Positions 43,982 to 54,497 of a stretch of DNA of 64,000 nt are shown here, in pieces; the stretch's first letter is position 1, and every line of letters starts with the position of its first letter. Position numbers and translations under genes: made by a program. Source of the DNA: Rugalucina vietnamica (Eukaryota; Mollusca; Bivalvia; Lucinida; Lucinidae). A model generated the notes under the pieces. That model was not told the origin of the DNA and did no database searches. It saw nothing but the letters and a program-made list of their open reading frames with translations. The DNA is taken from NCBI GenBank assembly GCA_964017185.1, contig OZ024869.1:64060931-64124930 (forward strand). Direction: 5' to 3'.

Positions 43982-44717
43982 CAGATAAAAAAGAACAATC
44001 CTTTCCCACTTGACTTTTTATGTCTTATCTGAACACTCTGGCTGGTCCCGTGTGACCTGGCTCACCTGATGGTTGTCAAAAGGTCCACACCTTACCGATC
44101 CTTTTAGAACTAGATTCTACTACTTTGTTAGGAGGACTGTTTGTACTTATTGCCACTTCTTATTGATAAAAACATAATTATCACACTCGTATCATATACA
44201 ATTATAATACATATACAATTATCATTGCCAAAATTATATCTCAAACCAAGGACATGAAATGACGAAACAATCCTTTGATAAATGTAGGCAATATAAGGTA
44301 AAATGAAAACTGGCTATCGTGGAGCAACCCCCCCTCCCCCGCCCCCCAAACCCCACCCCAATCACCAAAATTTATCTCTGTTTACAGCTACTATTAGTTT
44401 CAATTTCTAAATATAAGAAGAAATTCACTCCTAGTCTTTATCTAACAATCACAAATTGATTACGGCGTTAAATATTTTGAGGGATACGGATTATATTAAA
44501 ATAAGTCATTGACTTTCTTCCGAATCTCTTTCGTTTAAATTAAATACGTATATGTTTGTATGTTCAATATACATATATGTATGTATTTTGAAATCGAATA
44601 AAATATGTTTAAACCAAAATTATATTTAACAAATTTCATCATTTTATTAACAACCCCAGCTTTTGACCGGTTTATTCTTTGAGGGCACATTGGAATCATT
44701 GAGTGTGGTCATATAAA

Positions 44718-45110
44718 CTACTGTCCATACACCATCTTTTTGAAAATATCACTTTTCTGAAATATGGCAATGCCAACCTTTTGCTACCCAAAAGTCTTAA
44801 ACAGTACCACATAAATTTTGGACATCGGTTCACTATTAAAAAAACGTAAGCCCAAAAATTATTTTGAATATGACTTTTGCACGTGCAAGGGAGGTAATCC
44901 AAACACATTAAAATTGAAAATTTAGCAAGTCTGTAGAATAGTTTTAAGAGATTGCTGCTCAGCTATGTAAACAACTCAATTTTGTTTCGGTTTGGTGCAT
45001 TTTCAAATGAAAAAATATTTAATTTAGGTTTGTTTTTCAGGAAAATATTTACTTCCCTTGCTGACATTTTCACAATAGAAAAAAGCCATCGCCGGGTGTA
45101 TGGACAGTAG
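44718..45110. mobile_element. Family E foldback element (copy E3)
   Basis: Perfect 13-bp termini ctactgtccatac at both ends. The arms carry tatcacttttctgaaatatg, catcggttcactatt and cacgtgcaagggaggtaat, as in E1. 393 bases. Confidence 0.8.
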
Positions 45111-46135
45111 GACCTATCCGTTCTGTCCCAGACAACTAAACGCTCATATGCATAAGGTACCCAAAGCTGAAACAATGATATATTCGCAAACTATGTTGTG
45201 AACTTCGTATAAAAATGATATTTTTGTCTCGTTTTGTAAGTTCTTCAGCTTGCTTTGACCTAGGATGGAAAATATGGCTCAGCACAACGCTCTGCCACCT
45301 GAGCTAATTGAGTCGTTGGCAGGGACTTTTGCTGCAAATAAAACCATAAACATACAAAATGGGCTCCTTTAAGCATTTCTGTCACCACTTTCCGTCAGGA
45401 TGACGTGACTTTACAACGGATGAAGACAGAACATCGTGATAATGTCATGTAGTACTTAAAATGAAATTATCCCAAATAACGGTAATTTAACAATCTTAAA
45501 AAGATAAGAGACACTCTTGACAATAGCTTAAAATCGAGGATTTTGTTTAAATTGTTGCTAATATCTTGATCGGCTCGCGCCGGGCACGCGACATGATCAC
45601 AGGTTAATTTGATTGGTCGCCTTTATGCAAATTAAACCACGTGGCGTTATTGACAATTGTATTGTTACCGGATAGGTTGCAATTGTTTGATCAATTCAAG
45701 AAATTGACATAAGTTCTGTGATCTTGTACATTTATAATTCGCATTAAATTATTCAAATTGTCAATAATTTTTGACGAAGAAAATAAAGTAAATGAAAAAA
45801 AGTGTGAAACGATCGAACTAAGAACAAACGACTTTAAACTTAGAAAAATATTTTAGTTTTTAATCCTGCATAAAATACTAAACTCAGTAAACTGTTCAAA
45901 ATATTCGTGAAAAATAATCTGGAATAATTCTTCTGTAATTCTTCTGTATCTTAACTTGAAATCCTGCATCAAAATTAAGTGCATCCAAAATTCTTACCAA
46001 AGTTACACAAACATCTCTTAGTGCGTGATGGAAGCAAAATGCTTCGTTCGTTATTTTTAGACAAACATTGAGACAAATTCACTGTGACATGGAATTATAG
46101 TGTTTTGAATATTAAAAGTTAAACACAATCGGAAC
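45111..46135. other. Upstream flank of PTF1A
   Basis: No other gene seen. An E-box (CACCTG) is at about 45296, but no paired TC-box was recognised, so a PTF1 autoregulatory site is not called. Confidence 0.45.
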
Positions 46136-46574
46136 ATGGATACCTATTTGTATTCCCTAGACGACGATCTGTTCGATTTCTACGATAGTGTCGAGTACAG
46201 TGACGACCTGGGATCTCCGTGTTCAAACGAATCGGACCAGGAAAACCACCAGAACCATCAACACCGGCACCACGATAAACGACCAAACAAGTACGGCGTC
46301 AAGAAAACACACCAGCGCCGTGCCGCCAACTTGAGAGAAAGACGCAGAATGAAGTCAATAAATGACGCTTTTGATACGTTACGGAAGTGCATTCCTTCAA
46401 ATGACGCCGTAAATGATAGAAAAACTTCAAAAGTAGACACATTAAAAATGGCAATGAAGTACATTAGTTATTTGTCAGACATGGTTCAGAGTTCGGACCA
46501 GTTTTCAGAAAATTCCGCATTTTCCAACAATGAAAGACCGCAGGAAAAAGTCATAGTACGATGCCATTTTTCAG
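46136..46574 (+). CDS. PTF1A: PTF1A exon 1
   Basis: The start [20 protein letters not shown] is followed by a His/Gln-rich linker ([18 protein letters not shown]) and the bHLH domain. Reading through the donor would give a short false C-terminus. Confidence 0.9.
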
Positions 46575-47213
46575 GTGAGTTTTCAGCACTTCATAAATGA
46601 GTTTCAAATAAATATGATATATATTTTACAGATCCATATATTACAGTTTTAGATGCTAAGCCAAAATGATCATCAAAATCGCTAACATGGCACAACATTT
46701 TAGTTACACGCACGAGGTATATATACACTAGGCTATTATTTGTACATGGCCCCATCAGGAAAACATGTCCGTGTAATGTATACCCCCTTGAACCCCGCTT
46801 TTATATAGCAAAACTGGGGTATGCAGGGTTATGCCTATTTTTCTTACTTTTACTCCAAAACATAGATTGTGGGTACACGTTAGAACCGCCTCGCCCCTCC
46901 ATACCTCAGTTTCACTATATAACATCGGGGTATAAGGGGTTATACATTACTTGGACACGTTATCCTGATGCGTTTTTAACCAGGATCAGCCTTATAACAC
47001 GCAGATACATTTGTCTTGTTTGTTTCAGACGTGGATCCTGGGTTCGGGGACCCCCTGTACGGCCACTCCCTCTCCTGGAAGGACGAGAAAGCCCAGTTCA
47101 AAACAGCTGATAATAAACTCTTCGCCAAGCTCTGGTTTCCAGACTTGGCAACAGAAAAAGACATTGCGAACTTGACGAACTTTGCCAGTGATTTTCCTTT
47201 ACTCCCGGAATGA
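46136..47213 (+). CDS. PTF1A: PTF1A-like bHLH transcription factor, two exons
   Basis: Class II bHLH factor; in vertebrates it pairs with an E-protein and RBPJ/RBPJL in the PTF1 complex that drives pancreas and inhibitory-neuron fate. Exon 1 is 46136-46574 (donor TCAG|gtgagt, phase 1) and exon 2 is 47029-47213 (acceptor tttcag), 206 residues in all. The basic region is [12 protein letters not shown] at about residues 61-72, then helix 1 [14 protein letters not shown] and helix 2 [27 protein letters not shown] before the splice site and [11 protein letters not shown] plus AKLWFPD in exon 2 correspond to the conserved C-terminal RBPJ-contact segments of PTF1A, which separate it from other bHLH factors. 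The loop is two residues longer than in vertebrate PTF1A. The intron contains MITE C4. Confidence 0.9.
46757..46976. mobile_element. Family C MITE (copy C4) in the PTF1A intron
   Basis: Symmetric form: the left end catcaggaaaacatgtccgt and the right end cggacacgttatcctgatg are inverted copies about 70 bases long, through taccccctt and the aactggggtatgcagg block. The usual second terminus is missing and the core palindrome is half deleted. Confidence 0.85.
47029..47213 (+). CDS. PTF1A: PTF1A exon 2
   Basis: 185 bases ending TGA. It encodes [20 protein letters not shown] and [20 protein letters not shown]. The Trp of HSLSW is the residue class known to be critical for RBPJ binding in vertebrate PTF1A. 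Confidence 0.9.
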
Positions 47214-47811
47214 AGAAAAATGGGCATGACATTATCAAAACGACTGTGAAATCCATCCAACTCATAACACACAGCGTGAACGTGATCGGGGCTTTTGTTT
47301 ATGACGAAATCAGTGGCGGAATTTTCTGTTTTGAAATTTTGCAATTTTAGATGACCTGAATTGTCGAACCGTTCCCTATAATCACGACAGTGTTGTTATC
47401 TTGGACGTAGATAAAATCAAAGACGTCCATGTTTGGTGCCAATTTTAATAGACCTACATGATATGCAGCAAAGGAAAAAGAGACCTGCTTTTCACACACC
47501 AGCGATTAAGATCAGTCTGGACACCTGCTCAGCTTGATAAGGGTCGTTTATTAACTTAATTTGTATGTTTCGTGGTTTAACTTCAGAACCAACATTTTTC
47601 CAGTTATATCGGGACGGATACACTTGCACGTAGAAACAGGAGTTTCAACCACATAAATTTGCTCTTGTAGTTCATGTATCGGAAACAAGCAAATGACATG
47701 AATTTGCCTGCCTGGAATGGCCTCGAGTGTCCAAACAATTGCTTCGTGGGGGCTGCACCGAGTCTCGAGATGTCATATTCTAAGATACATAAACGTCACC
47801 ATTTGTAAATA
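47214..47811. other. Downstream flank of PTF1A
   Basis: Presumed 3' UTR and intergenic DNA. No canonical AATAAA was spotted. Confidence 0.4.
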
Positions 47812-48043
47812 TGAGCCTTCGCATGAAAAAAATATCAATTTGGGTTTCTGACCCAGGTCCGACACAAACTGGGCTGTACACTCATAAAATAGTGAAAAGC
47901 TTGAAATTTTGGATTTAAAAAGAAGAGCGGTTGTACTATCCGTATAGCGAAACAAAGGCGCTGATCAGCTGTGCAGTTACTGCACAGCTGATCTGCGCCT
48001 TTGGTTTCGCATATGCAGATTGTTGGTTTTTTAATGTGGCTCA
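47812..48043 (-). mobile_element. Family A MITE (copy A14)
   Basis: TGAGCC to GGCTCA, reverse orientation, with an intact ggcgctgatcagctgtgcag palindrome. Confidence 0.88.
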
Positions 48044-48158
48044 GTTATATCATATTTGATCATTATTTATTGTAAAAGTTTCAGTTATTCATAAAATATA
48101 AAAATCCTGATCTCTGAAGATTTTGTTTATCAGGTGGTCTTATCTCTGGTCATGTACA

Positions 48159-48305
48159 TGGGCCTGTGCGTGAGAAAACCAACACTTTGGGTTTGACCAG
48201 GTCCGACACAAACCGACCTGTGCAGTCACAGAAGCAGGCTAGAAGCTTGAAATGTCGGATTTAAGAAGAAGAAGGATTAAACTATCTGCGCAGCGAATAC
48301 AACCG
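48159..48305 (-). mobile_element. Family A MITE (copy A15, truncated)
   Basis: gcgtgagaaaaccaacac, ggtccgacacaaaccgacct, aagcttgaaatgtcggat and ttaaactatctgcgcagcga. The palindrome and right end are lost. Confidence 0.75.
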
Positions 48306-48689
48306 GGCTGTCTTTGAATAATTTACTTTCCATATAGTACTATTAACAATACAGGAAGTCTTGATATTGTCATGAGCAAACGTGTTGACTGGGACGTTAA
48401 AATTCAATAAAAAAAATTCAGTGGTCAGTAATTCGATTCTCTGATTATGACTTTCTCTTACTCATATAAGAAGGACAAATTGTCAATAACTGGTAAATGA
48501 TCAGCACCGACAACTGGTTAACTGTTTATTTAGTCTGTCTGTCTCCTTTGTTCCCCACGGCCTTTTTCAAACTATATGTTGCAGCAAAGATTACCGACAT
48601 GCATGAAACGGAGATACCGAATGCTAAACTTCGCCATTATTTTCTCTGTATAGTTTTTTTTATATACAGATAATAAGGCAACATAGTTA

Positions 48690-48870
48690 ACTCATCCTCA
48701 GCCTGGAGTCCTTTTTGTGGGACATAGGCAAACAGCATAGCCCCAGATGAGACGCCGCACAGCGCGGCGTCCCATCTGGGGTTATTCTGTTTGCTCAGAG
48801 AAAATTCATCGAAAAATGTGAAGAAATAAAAAAATCACTCCTGAAGCCCCTAAAAATTACAGTAGACTCT
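48690..48870 (-). mobile_element. Family B hairpin MITE (copy B4)
   Basis: Reverse copy: gcaaacagcatagccccaga facing tctggggttattctgtttgc. It ends near actctcccaattgg, directly next to the 3' end of the non-LTR retrotransposon. Confidence 0.8.
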
Positions 48871-49276
48871 CCCAATTGGTTTAAACTTTTATTTTTTTGT
48901 ACAAACGACATATAACAAACATCAATATAATACGTGACATACATGGATCATACAAATGGGATTCAGAAAAAAGTCTAAGACTTATTTTAATCTGTCTCCC
49001 AAAAACATGTGTGCTCTGTACTCTTAAGTTTACGTGATTGTCGTATTGGTTGGTGAAAACATTATAATACCGTAAAGATAATACATGAAACTGTTATTTT
49101 CCATACTCCACGGGGAATGGAGATTCTGATTTTACCAAAGCAGATTAGTAAGGTTATTACCCATGTTAGTTGTAGCTCTTTTTCAAATAGTTTTTTATGA
49201 ATAATACAAAAGGAATTATTAATAATTGTCAGTCTAGGAATTTTATGTCCCAGTTCCATTTGAATACTTGTTGAAA

Positions 49277-50116
49277 TTAAAAACGTTTGGTTTTAAGTAT
49301 AAAGTCTTGCGCTGCTAAAGCAATCTGTTTGTTTTCATTTACTGAAATGTCAGCGTTTCCGTATAAAATAATGTCTAATGTCGGCGGACAGAATGTTGAG
49401 ATCTTATTTAATAGGTCTTCTCTTAAGTTTCTGTATCGGTTACATCTTAAGAAGAAGTGATCCGTGTCTTCCACTGCTCCACACTCACACAGAGGATTAT
49501 CAATTATTTTCTTGAGATGTAGGTGCTGTTGGAGAGAGCTGCACTTTAGACGTAGGCGAGCGTGATGTATTTGTCCGAGTCTAGAGCCTGAATAATAGTG
49601 AGCGGGTGGCCTATTTATATTAGTATTTAGTTTGGCTTTGAAGACTGCTAAGGATTGGGAGTTTTTCTGGTCTTCTGAGAGTCTATTCCAAGATCGGGTT
49701 GTGGAGGGAAGAAAAGAATTAAAGTATTGTTCAGACCTGGCAGGAACTCTTTGAAGATTTGACTGATTACGTAACGGATATCGTACAGTGCTACCAACAG
49801 TAGGTGGGAGAAGCGAAGAAAGGTACTCTGGAGTCAATTCGTTATCCATTTTATAATACTGTATGAGCTTATGTTTTTCTCTTCTAGCTGCAAGACTTTC
49901 CCAGCCCGTGTCAGCTTCAAGTGATTCAATGGAGACTAGTTTGGTGGCTCCCGTGACGATACGGGCAGCCTCGTTATGGATTTTTTCTAATTCTTCAGAC
50001 TCGTACTGAGTACAATTAGCCCAGACGACATTGGCATATTCAAGGAGAGGGCGGATAAATGAAGTATATATAGTTTCAAGAGATTTTCTATCAAGTTGAA
50101 ACTTGAGTTTGCGCAT
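49277..50116 (-). pseudogene. Retrotransposon C-terminal domain
   Basis: FIRPLLEYANVVWANCTQYE and IHNEAARIVTGATKLVS follow the RT thumb. The end carries CECGAVEDTDHFFLRCNRYR, a CCHC-like zinc-knuckle common at the end of this clade. Confidence 0.88.
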
Positions 50117-50519
50117 TATGTTTATACGAGACCACGCTTTTGACTTGATATAATCGATATGTTCGTGCCAGTTGCAATCGTTTGAGAAAATGAGTCCTAA
50201 TTAAGTGTTTGTGTGATGATACTTCATTGATAACTTGTTGGTCCATAATCAGAGGTGGATGAAGAGGCTTATTGGTTTTGCGAGACAGTATAATAGATTC
50301 GGACTTGGAAGGGTTGAAGGTCACTAACCATTTAGATGCCCATGCATGTATTTTTGCTAGGTCTGTATTAAGTGTTTCTGCTGCTTGTATCGGATTGTCT
50401 ACAATAATATAGAGGCTAGTGTCATCTGCAAAGAGTCTTATGCAAGAGTGTATGTCATCAACTATGTCGTTAATGTAGATGAGAAAGAGAAGAGGACCTA
50501 GGATGGAACCCTGTGGCAC
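50091..50519 (-). pseudogene. Retrotransposon reverse transcriptase catalytic part
   Basis: MPQGSILGPLLFLIYINDIV and CIRLFADDTSLYIIVDNPIQ hold the PQGS and FADD catalytic motifs. After SSHKHL the frame is lost, because four extra bases interrupt the following HLG block. Confidence 0.9.
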
Positions 50520-50685
50520 CCCGGCTTTTATAGATTTCCAAGAAGTAGCTCCAGGTATTACAACCCTCTGTTTGCGTTCCGATAAATAATCACTGAACCA
50601 TAATAAGAGATTGTCAGATATGCCAATTGATTCAAGTTTATAGAGTAGGCCCTTATGCCATACTCTATCAAACGCCTTGCTAACG

Positions 50686-51378
50686 TCACAAAAAAACTGC
50701 GCGTACTTCTTTAAGTTCGTCTAGAGATTTACAGAAAGTGTTGTATATGTCTATCAGCTGATTGACTGTTGAGTCACCTGGTATGAATCCAGATTGTAAG
50801 GCAGACAATATATCGTTATCACGGACAAAATTGAATAAGTGTTTATGTACTATCTTTTCCAAAACTTTGCCAACTGCACTAAGAAGTGAGATAGGTCTAT
50901 AATTAGAAACAAGTGAAGGATCTTCTTTCTTGAAAATAGGAGTGACATTTGCTTCTTTCCATATAGTGGGTATCTTTCCAGTAGACAGTGAGAAGTTGAA
51001 AAGGTCGCTAAGAGGAAAAGATAGAGGTGTCGCTAGTTCTCGCAATATGCGATTATTTATGGCGTCGGGTCCTGTCGCCTTTCCAAGTTGAAGAGATTTC
51101 AAGACAGATTCAACTTCAGCTGGTGAAGTTAAGATAGAATTCAAGCTGTTGTCGGATGGAGGAACAGTAGGAGGCAGGGGTGCTTTACTTTCATCTAAGA
51201 TAGTTTGTCCAACAAAAAAGTCGTTCATCAAGGAAGCTTTGTCGATTTCTTCTGTGTAAATTTTGTCATCTTTGAGTAACGGGGGGATAGATGCTGAATT
51301 TTCTGGTTTTATGAATTGCTTAAGTGTTTTCCACCAGTCCTTCGGTCTAATGTTGTTGTTTTTAAGTTTTGCTGACAA
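50686..51378 (-). pseudogene. Retrotransposon reverse transcriptase, N-terminal part
   Basis: LQLGKATGPDAINNRILREL, WKEANVTPIFKKEDPSLVSN, YRPISLLSAVGKVLEKIVHK and LSALQSGFIPGDSTVNQLID are RT blocks 0-3. The frame is lost at a homopolymer just before the expected FDVSKAFD block. Confidence 0.9.
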
Positions 51379-51523
51379 TTTATCTGTTTCCAGTTGTTTT
51401 GATTTACGAATTTCGTCGACTGTTCTATTTCTTACATGTTTGTATCTATTAAAATCTGCAGGACTTCGAGTATCCTTGTACTTATTATAAAGACGTTTAC
51501 GTTTTCTGATCAGTTTCTTTATA

Positions 51524-52243
51524 TCACAGCCACGGTGGGTCAGACTGCCTTATTTTGACTGTTTTATTTGGAACATATTTTTCCGCTAAATTTGTGATTC
51601 GGTCTGTTATATTTTTAGCATATATATTTATGTCGTCGTTTTTCAATATTTCCCAGTTTGTTTCAGCAATATCATGCGAAAATGACAAGTAGTTTCCACG
51701 ATCATAAAGCCAGATGTGTCTATTTAAAGCAGGGGAGATAACTTTGTGGAAATTTAGAACGAAGTGTACTGGACAATGGTACCTACCATTTTGTTCAAGA
51801 AAGGGGTCGCCGACCCCGCTTGTAAGAATGTTGTTTTTGTTTGAGGTAAATACTAAATCGATGGTAGATGAGGAAACTTCTGTGAAGTGAGTTGGTTCAG
51901 TTATTACCTGATGTAAGTTAAAATATTGACATATGTTATTTATTTTTTGATTAGACGAGGTCTTCATGGTATCTAGGTTAAAATCTCCTGTAATAAATAC
52001 ATCGTTTATATTACTATTAACTGCAAGGCTGATAGAGTCTTCTATTGTCGATAAAGTTTGTGCAGGAGAACGAGGTGGCCTATAAAATGTTCCAAGAAGA
52101 AACTTTTTGTTATGGAATTTAACCTCTAACCAAAGGCACTCGATATTACGTATTTCCAAGTCTGCTCTTCGTTGAGAATATATGTTTTCTTTAATGTAAA
52201 CGCAGATGCCGCTGTCGGTCTCTTCGGTAAAGTTTATATCCAT
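51524..52243 (-). pseudogene. Retrotransposon endonuclease fragment
   Basis: It continues the endonuclease in another frame: SGICVYIKENIYSQRR, FLLGTFYRPPRSPAQTL, ITGDFNLDTMKTSSN and TEVSSSTIDLVFTSNKNN. The GDFN and TIDLVF motifs are the usual AP-endonuclease landmarks. Confidence 0.88.
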
Positions 52244-52586
52244 TTATTTTAAGATTTTCGTCCGGCGTGTTTTGGCCTAGCCATGTCTCTGTAAGGCAGA
52301 TAACATTAAAATTTCTAAGTTCAGAACCTATCAAGTCTACTTTGTTTGGTATACTTTGTATATTATAATGCACAATGGAAAAATAGTTGAGGATGAGTGA
52401 TTCGTCAACAGATTCAGAATTAGCTGTTGATGGACCCGGATTTAGTTCTATGTTTCCTGAACGTATCAGTAACATAGATAAAACAATGGATAATTCAAAT
52501 AATGATAGATGTTCTATTCCTTTTATTTTGAGATGACGAGCATAATGCAAGCCGATCCGCATCCTATAGAGCTGAAGTTCAATCAC
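52191..52586 (-). pseudogene. Retrotransposon ORF: leader with 2A-like motif and start of endonuclease
   Basis: It reads MIELQLYRMRIGLHYARHLK, then LLIRSGNIELNPGP, then the endonuclease start. NIELNPGP matches the 2A core (D-I/V-E-x-N-P-G-P) except that the Asp is Asn. It ends in a frameshift after NGYKLYRRDR. Confidence 0.85.
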
Positions 52587-53654
52587 TTACTAAACGATGC
52601 GGTATATATACAACCCAAAGGATGCGGAAGAACCCACAAAAGCTATATGTATCTAAAAGTACAGTTGATCTGATTATGCTTGCAACATTTGACGAAGAGC
52701 TACAGAGATGTCCTAGACATAAATGGCTAAAATTCACGTTATAGAATCAATAATACATCGTAACTACTTGGACATCACCAACATAGGATAACCCTGGACC
52801 CAGTCTTTAGTAGCAATCGTAGTAAAAACATGTTCATGACATTCCCCGTGGAGCAAAGAAAAAACTTGAAAAACAATCAATACAAAAATGAACGAACACA
52901 TAATATTTGAGATGAAAAACAAACAACATAAAATGAAATTTGGAACAAAGGATAAATAGTATCAAGTACCATATACAAGTATACGTTCATGACTAGCAAT
53001 GACTATATAAAAAACATAAATTGCAATCGTTATAAATCACGAACGGATTTGTGATGCATGCATAATAATTGTTTCTAGTCATTTTGAAGTGGCGAACATA
53101 AGCCACCATACATTGTTTACTTTTGGACGAAGCGATCCGAGTCGTATCGCGAGAAAATATCACATCCACCAATGGTTGGAACACATGTAGAATAAAATGA
53201 GAATTCATGACTATTCCAAAAGTTCGGCACAATTTAATCAGGCATAAATATCTTAACAACTCCAGTTATACCGAAAAGTAGATTTCACGGAGTTTAGACA
53301 TGCGATCATTTTCTCGCGACATTGCTCGATCATGTCAATTCTACTGTAAATCACGCTTTTATTGTGCATCAGGTCAGTAGACCGAATTGTTATTGTGTAT
53401 TGAAACTAGTTTTATGTGTATTGACCAACTGGAATTTAATTAAAATTTTCTTTAGGTAAGTTTTGGTTCTGTGTGCAACCAATGTAAGAGAATTTTGGGC
53501 ATTTAACATGTGTTATGCTTGCATGTAGTGAAGGTACTCAGCTCTAAATTTTTTTGGCTATGGTATTAAATGTATAGAAGTTATCGCTTTAAACAGCCAT
53601 ACACAACATTCGTGACAATGAAAAGGTATGCATTCCGAAGTTATTGTCATCGCC

Positions 53655-53723
<69 letters not shown>

Positions 53724-54497
53724 GAGTATGTAATACAAAGGACTGAAGAACAACAAATATAGTTTTGTGGTACCGACATGGATATGAATAGCACATTATA
53801 CCCTTAGGGTCTCTCTCCTTTCCACGGTGAGTTTGATCATCACGTTCTAATCGTTTTGTTGAAAGAAGTAGAGACTCCAAAGGAACAGGTTGTAATATAA
53901 TGCGACTCCTATCATCTTGTCGTAGGCCTTGTCGGAACGAAACACAAGGTCTACAAGAAAATTGGAGGCGCATTTACTACTCTCTTGTGGGATAGAACCC
54001 TGAATATAAATATTTTGTGTCCAGATCATGCAATATGATGTTATGTACAGAGCCACATGCAATATCAGCTATTTTACCACAATGACAACAATGATAAGAT
54101 GGTATGTAACCGTTGAACTGATGCAGTTCCGTTTTTATATCGGTCAAAATTAAGTTACCGATACTTGGACATATCAGATTTACTGATTAACATAGGTTCG
54201 ATGTCGAGATGGTCGCGGTTACTGAGATCTAGAATAGTGTTGTGGTCCAACGAAAAGTGTGTGGACTTTAATAAATGCGCGTCATAGTTTATTAGCCATC
54301 TCACGGGGAAGCATGTTTGCGGATTTCTGCTCTCCCAATTGATAATGATGGGAAAATCCATTCGTCAGGTGCTATCAGAACAGAACCCAGGTGGTAAGTA
54401 ACTAAAAGACAACTAGGTACAGGTACAAAGAGAACATGTCGCAAGCAAAGTGAGTAGGTATTTCCCAAAAGGTGGGCACTCAGTTACCTGACTGTAT
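52587..54497. other. Intergenic with a (TCA)n microsatellite
   Basis: A (TCA)n run of about 22 units is at 53657-53722. No supported gene; the methionine-repeat open frame over the microsatellite is an artefact. Confidence 0.6.

Larger units (their letters stand above)
48882..52586 (-). mobile_element. Non-LTR retrotransposon (CR1/Jockey-like), inactivated
   Basis: One element on the minus strand with, in order, an N-terminal leader with a 2A-like motif, an AP-type endonuclease, a reverse transcriptase and a C-terminal domain, then a 3' UTR ending aataaaagtttaaac at 48882. Coding pieces in different frames: 52586-52191, 52243-51524, 51378-50686, 50519-50091 and 50116-49277. Motifs are FSIVHYNIQSI and LTETWL (endonuclease), NYRPISLLSAVGKVLEK, MPQGSILGPLLFLIYINDI and the catalytic FADDTSLYI. 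Frameshifts occur near 52205 (endonuclease), at a seven-A run near 50690 (RT) and near 50205 (an extra four-base block). The element therefore cannot make a full protein. No separate ORF1 was found. Confidence 0.92.

Noticed and set aside
53558-53794. Poly-methionine open frame
   Set aside because: Translation of the (TCA)n microsatellite on the minus strand.
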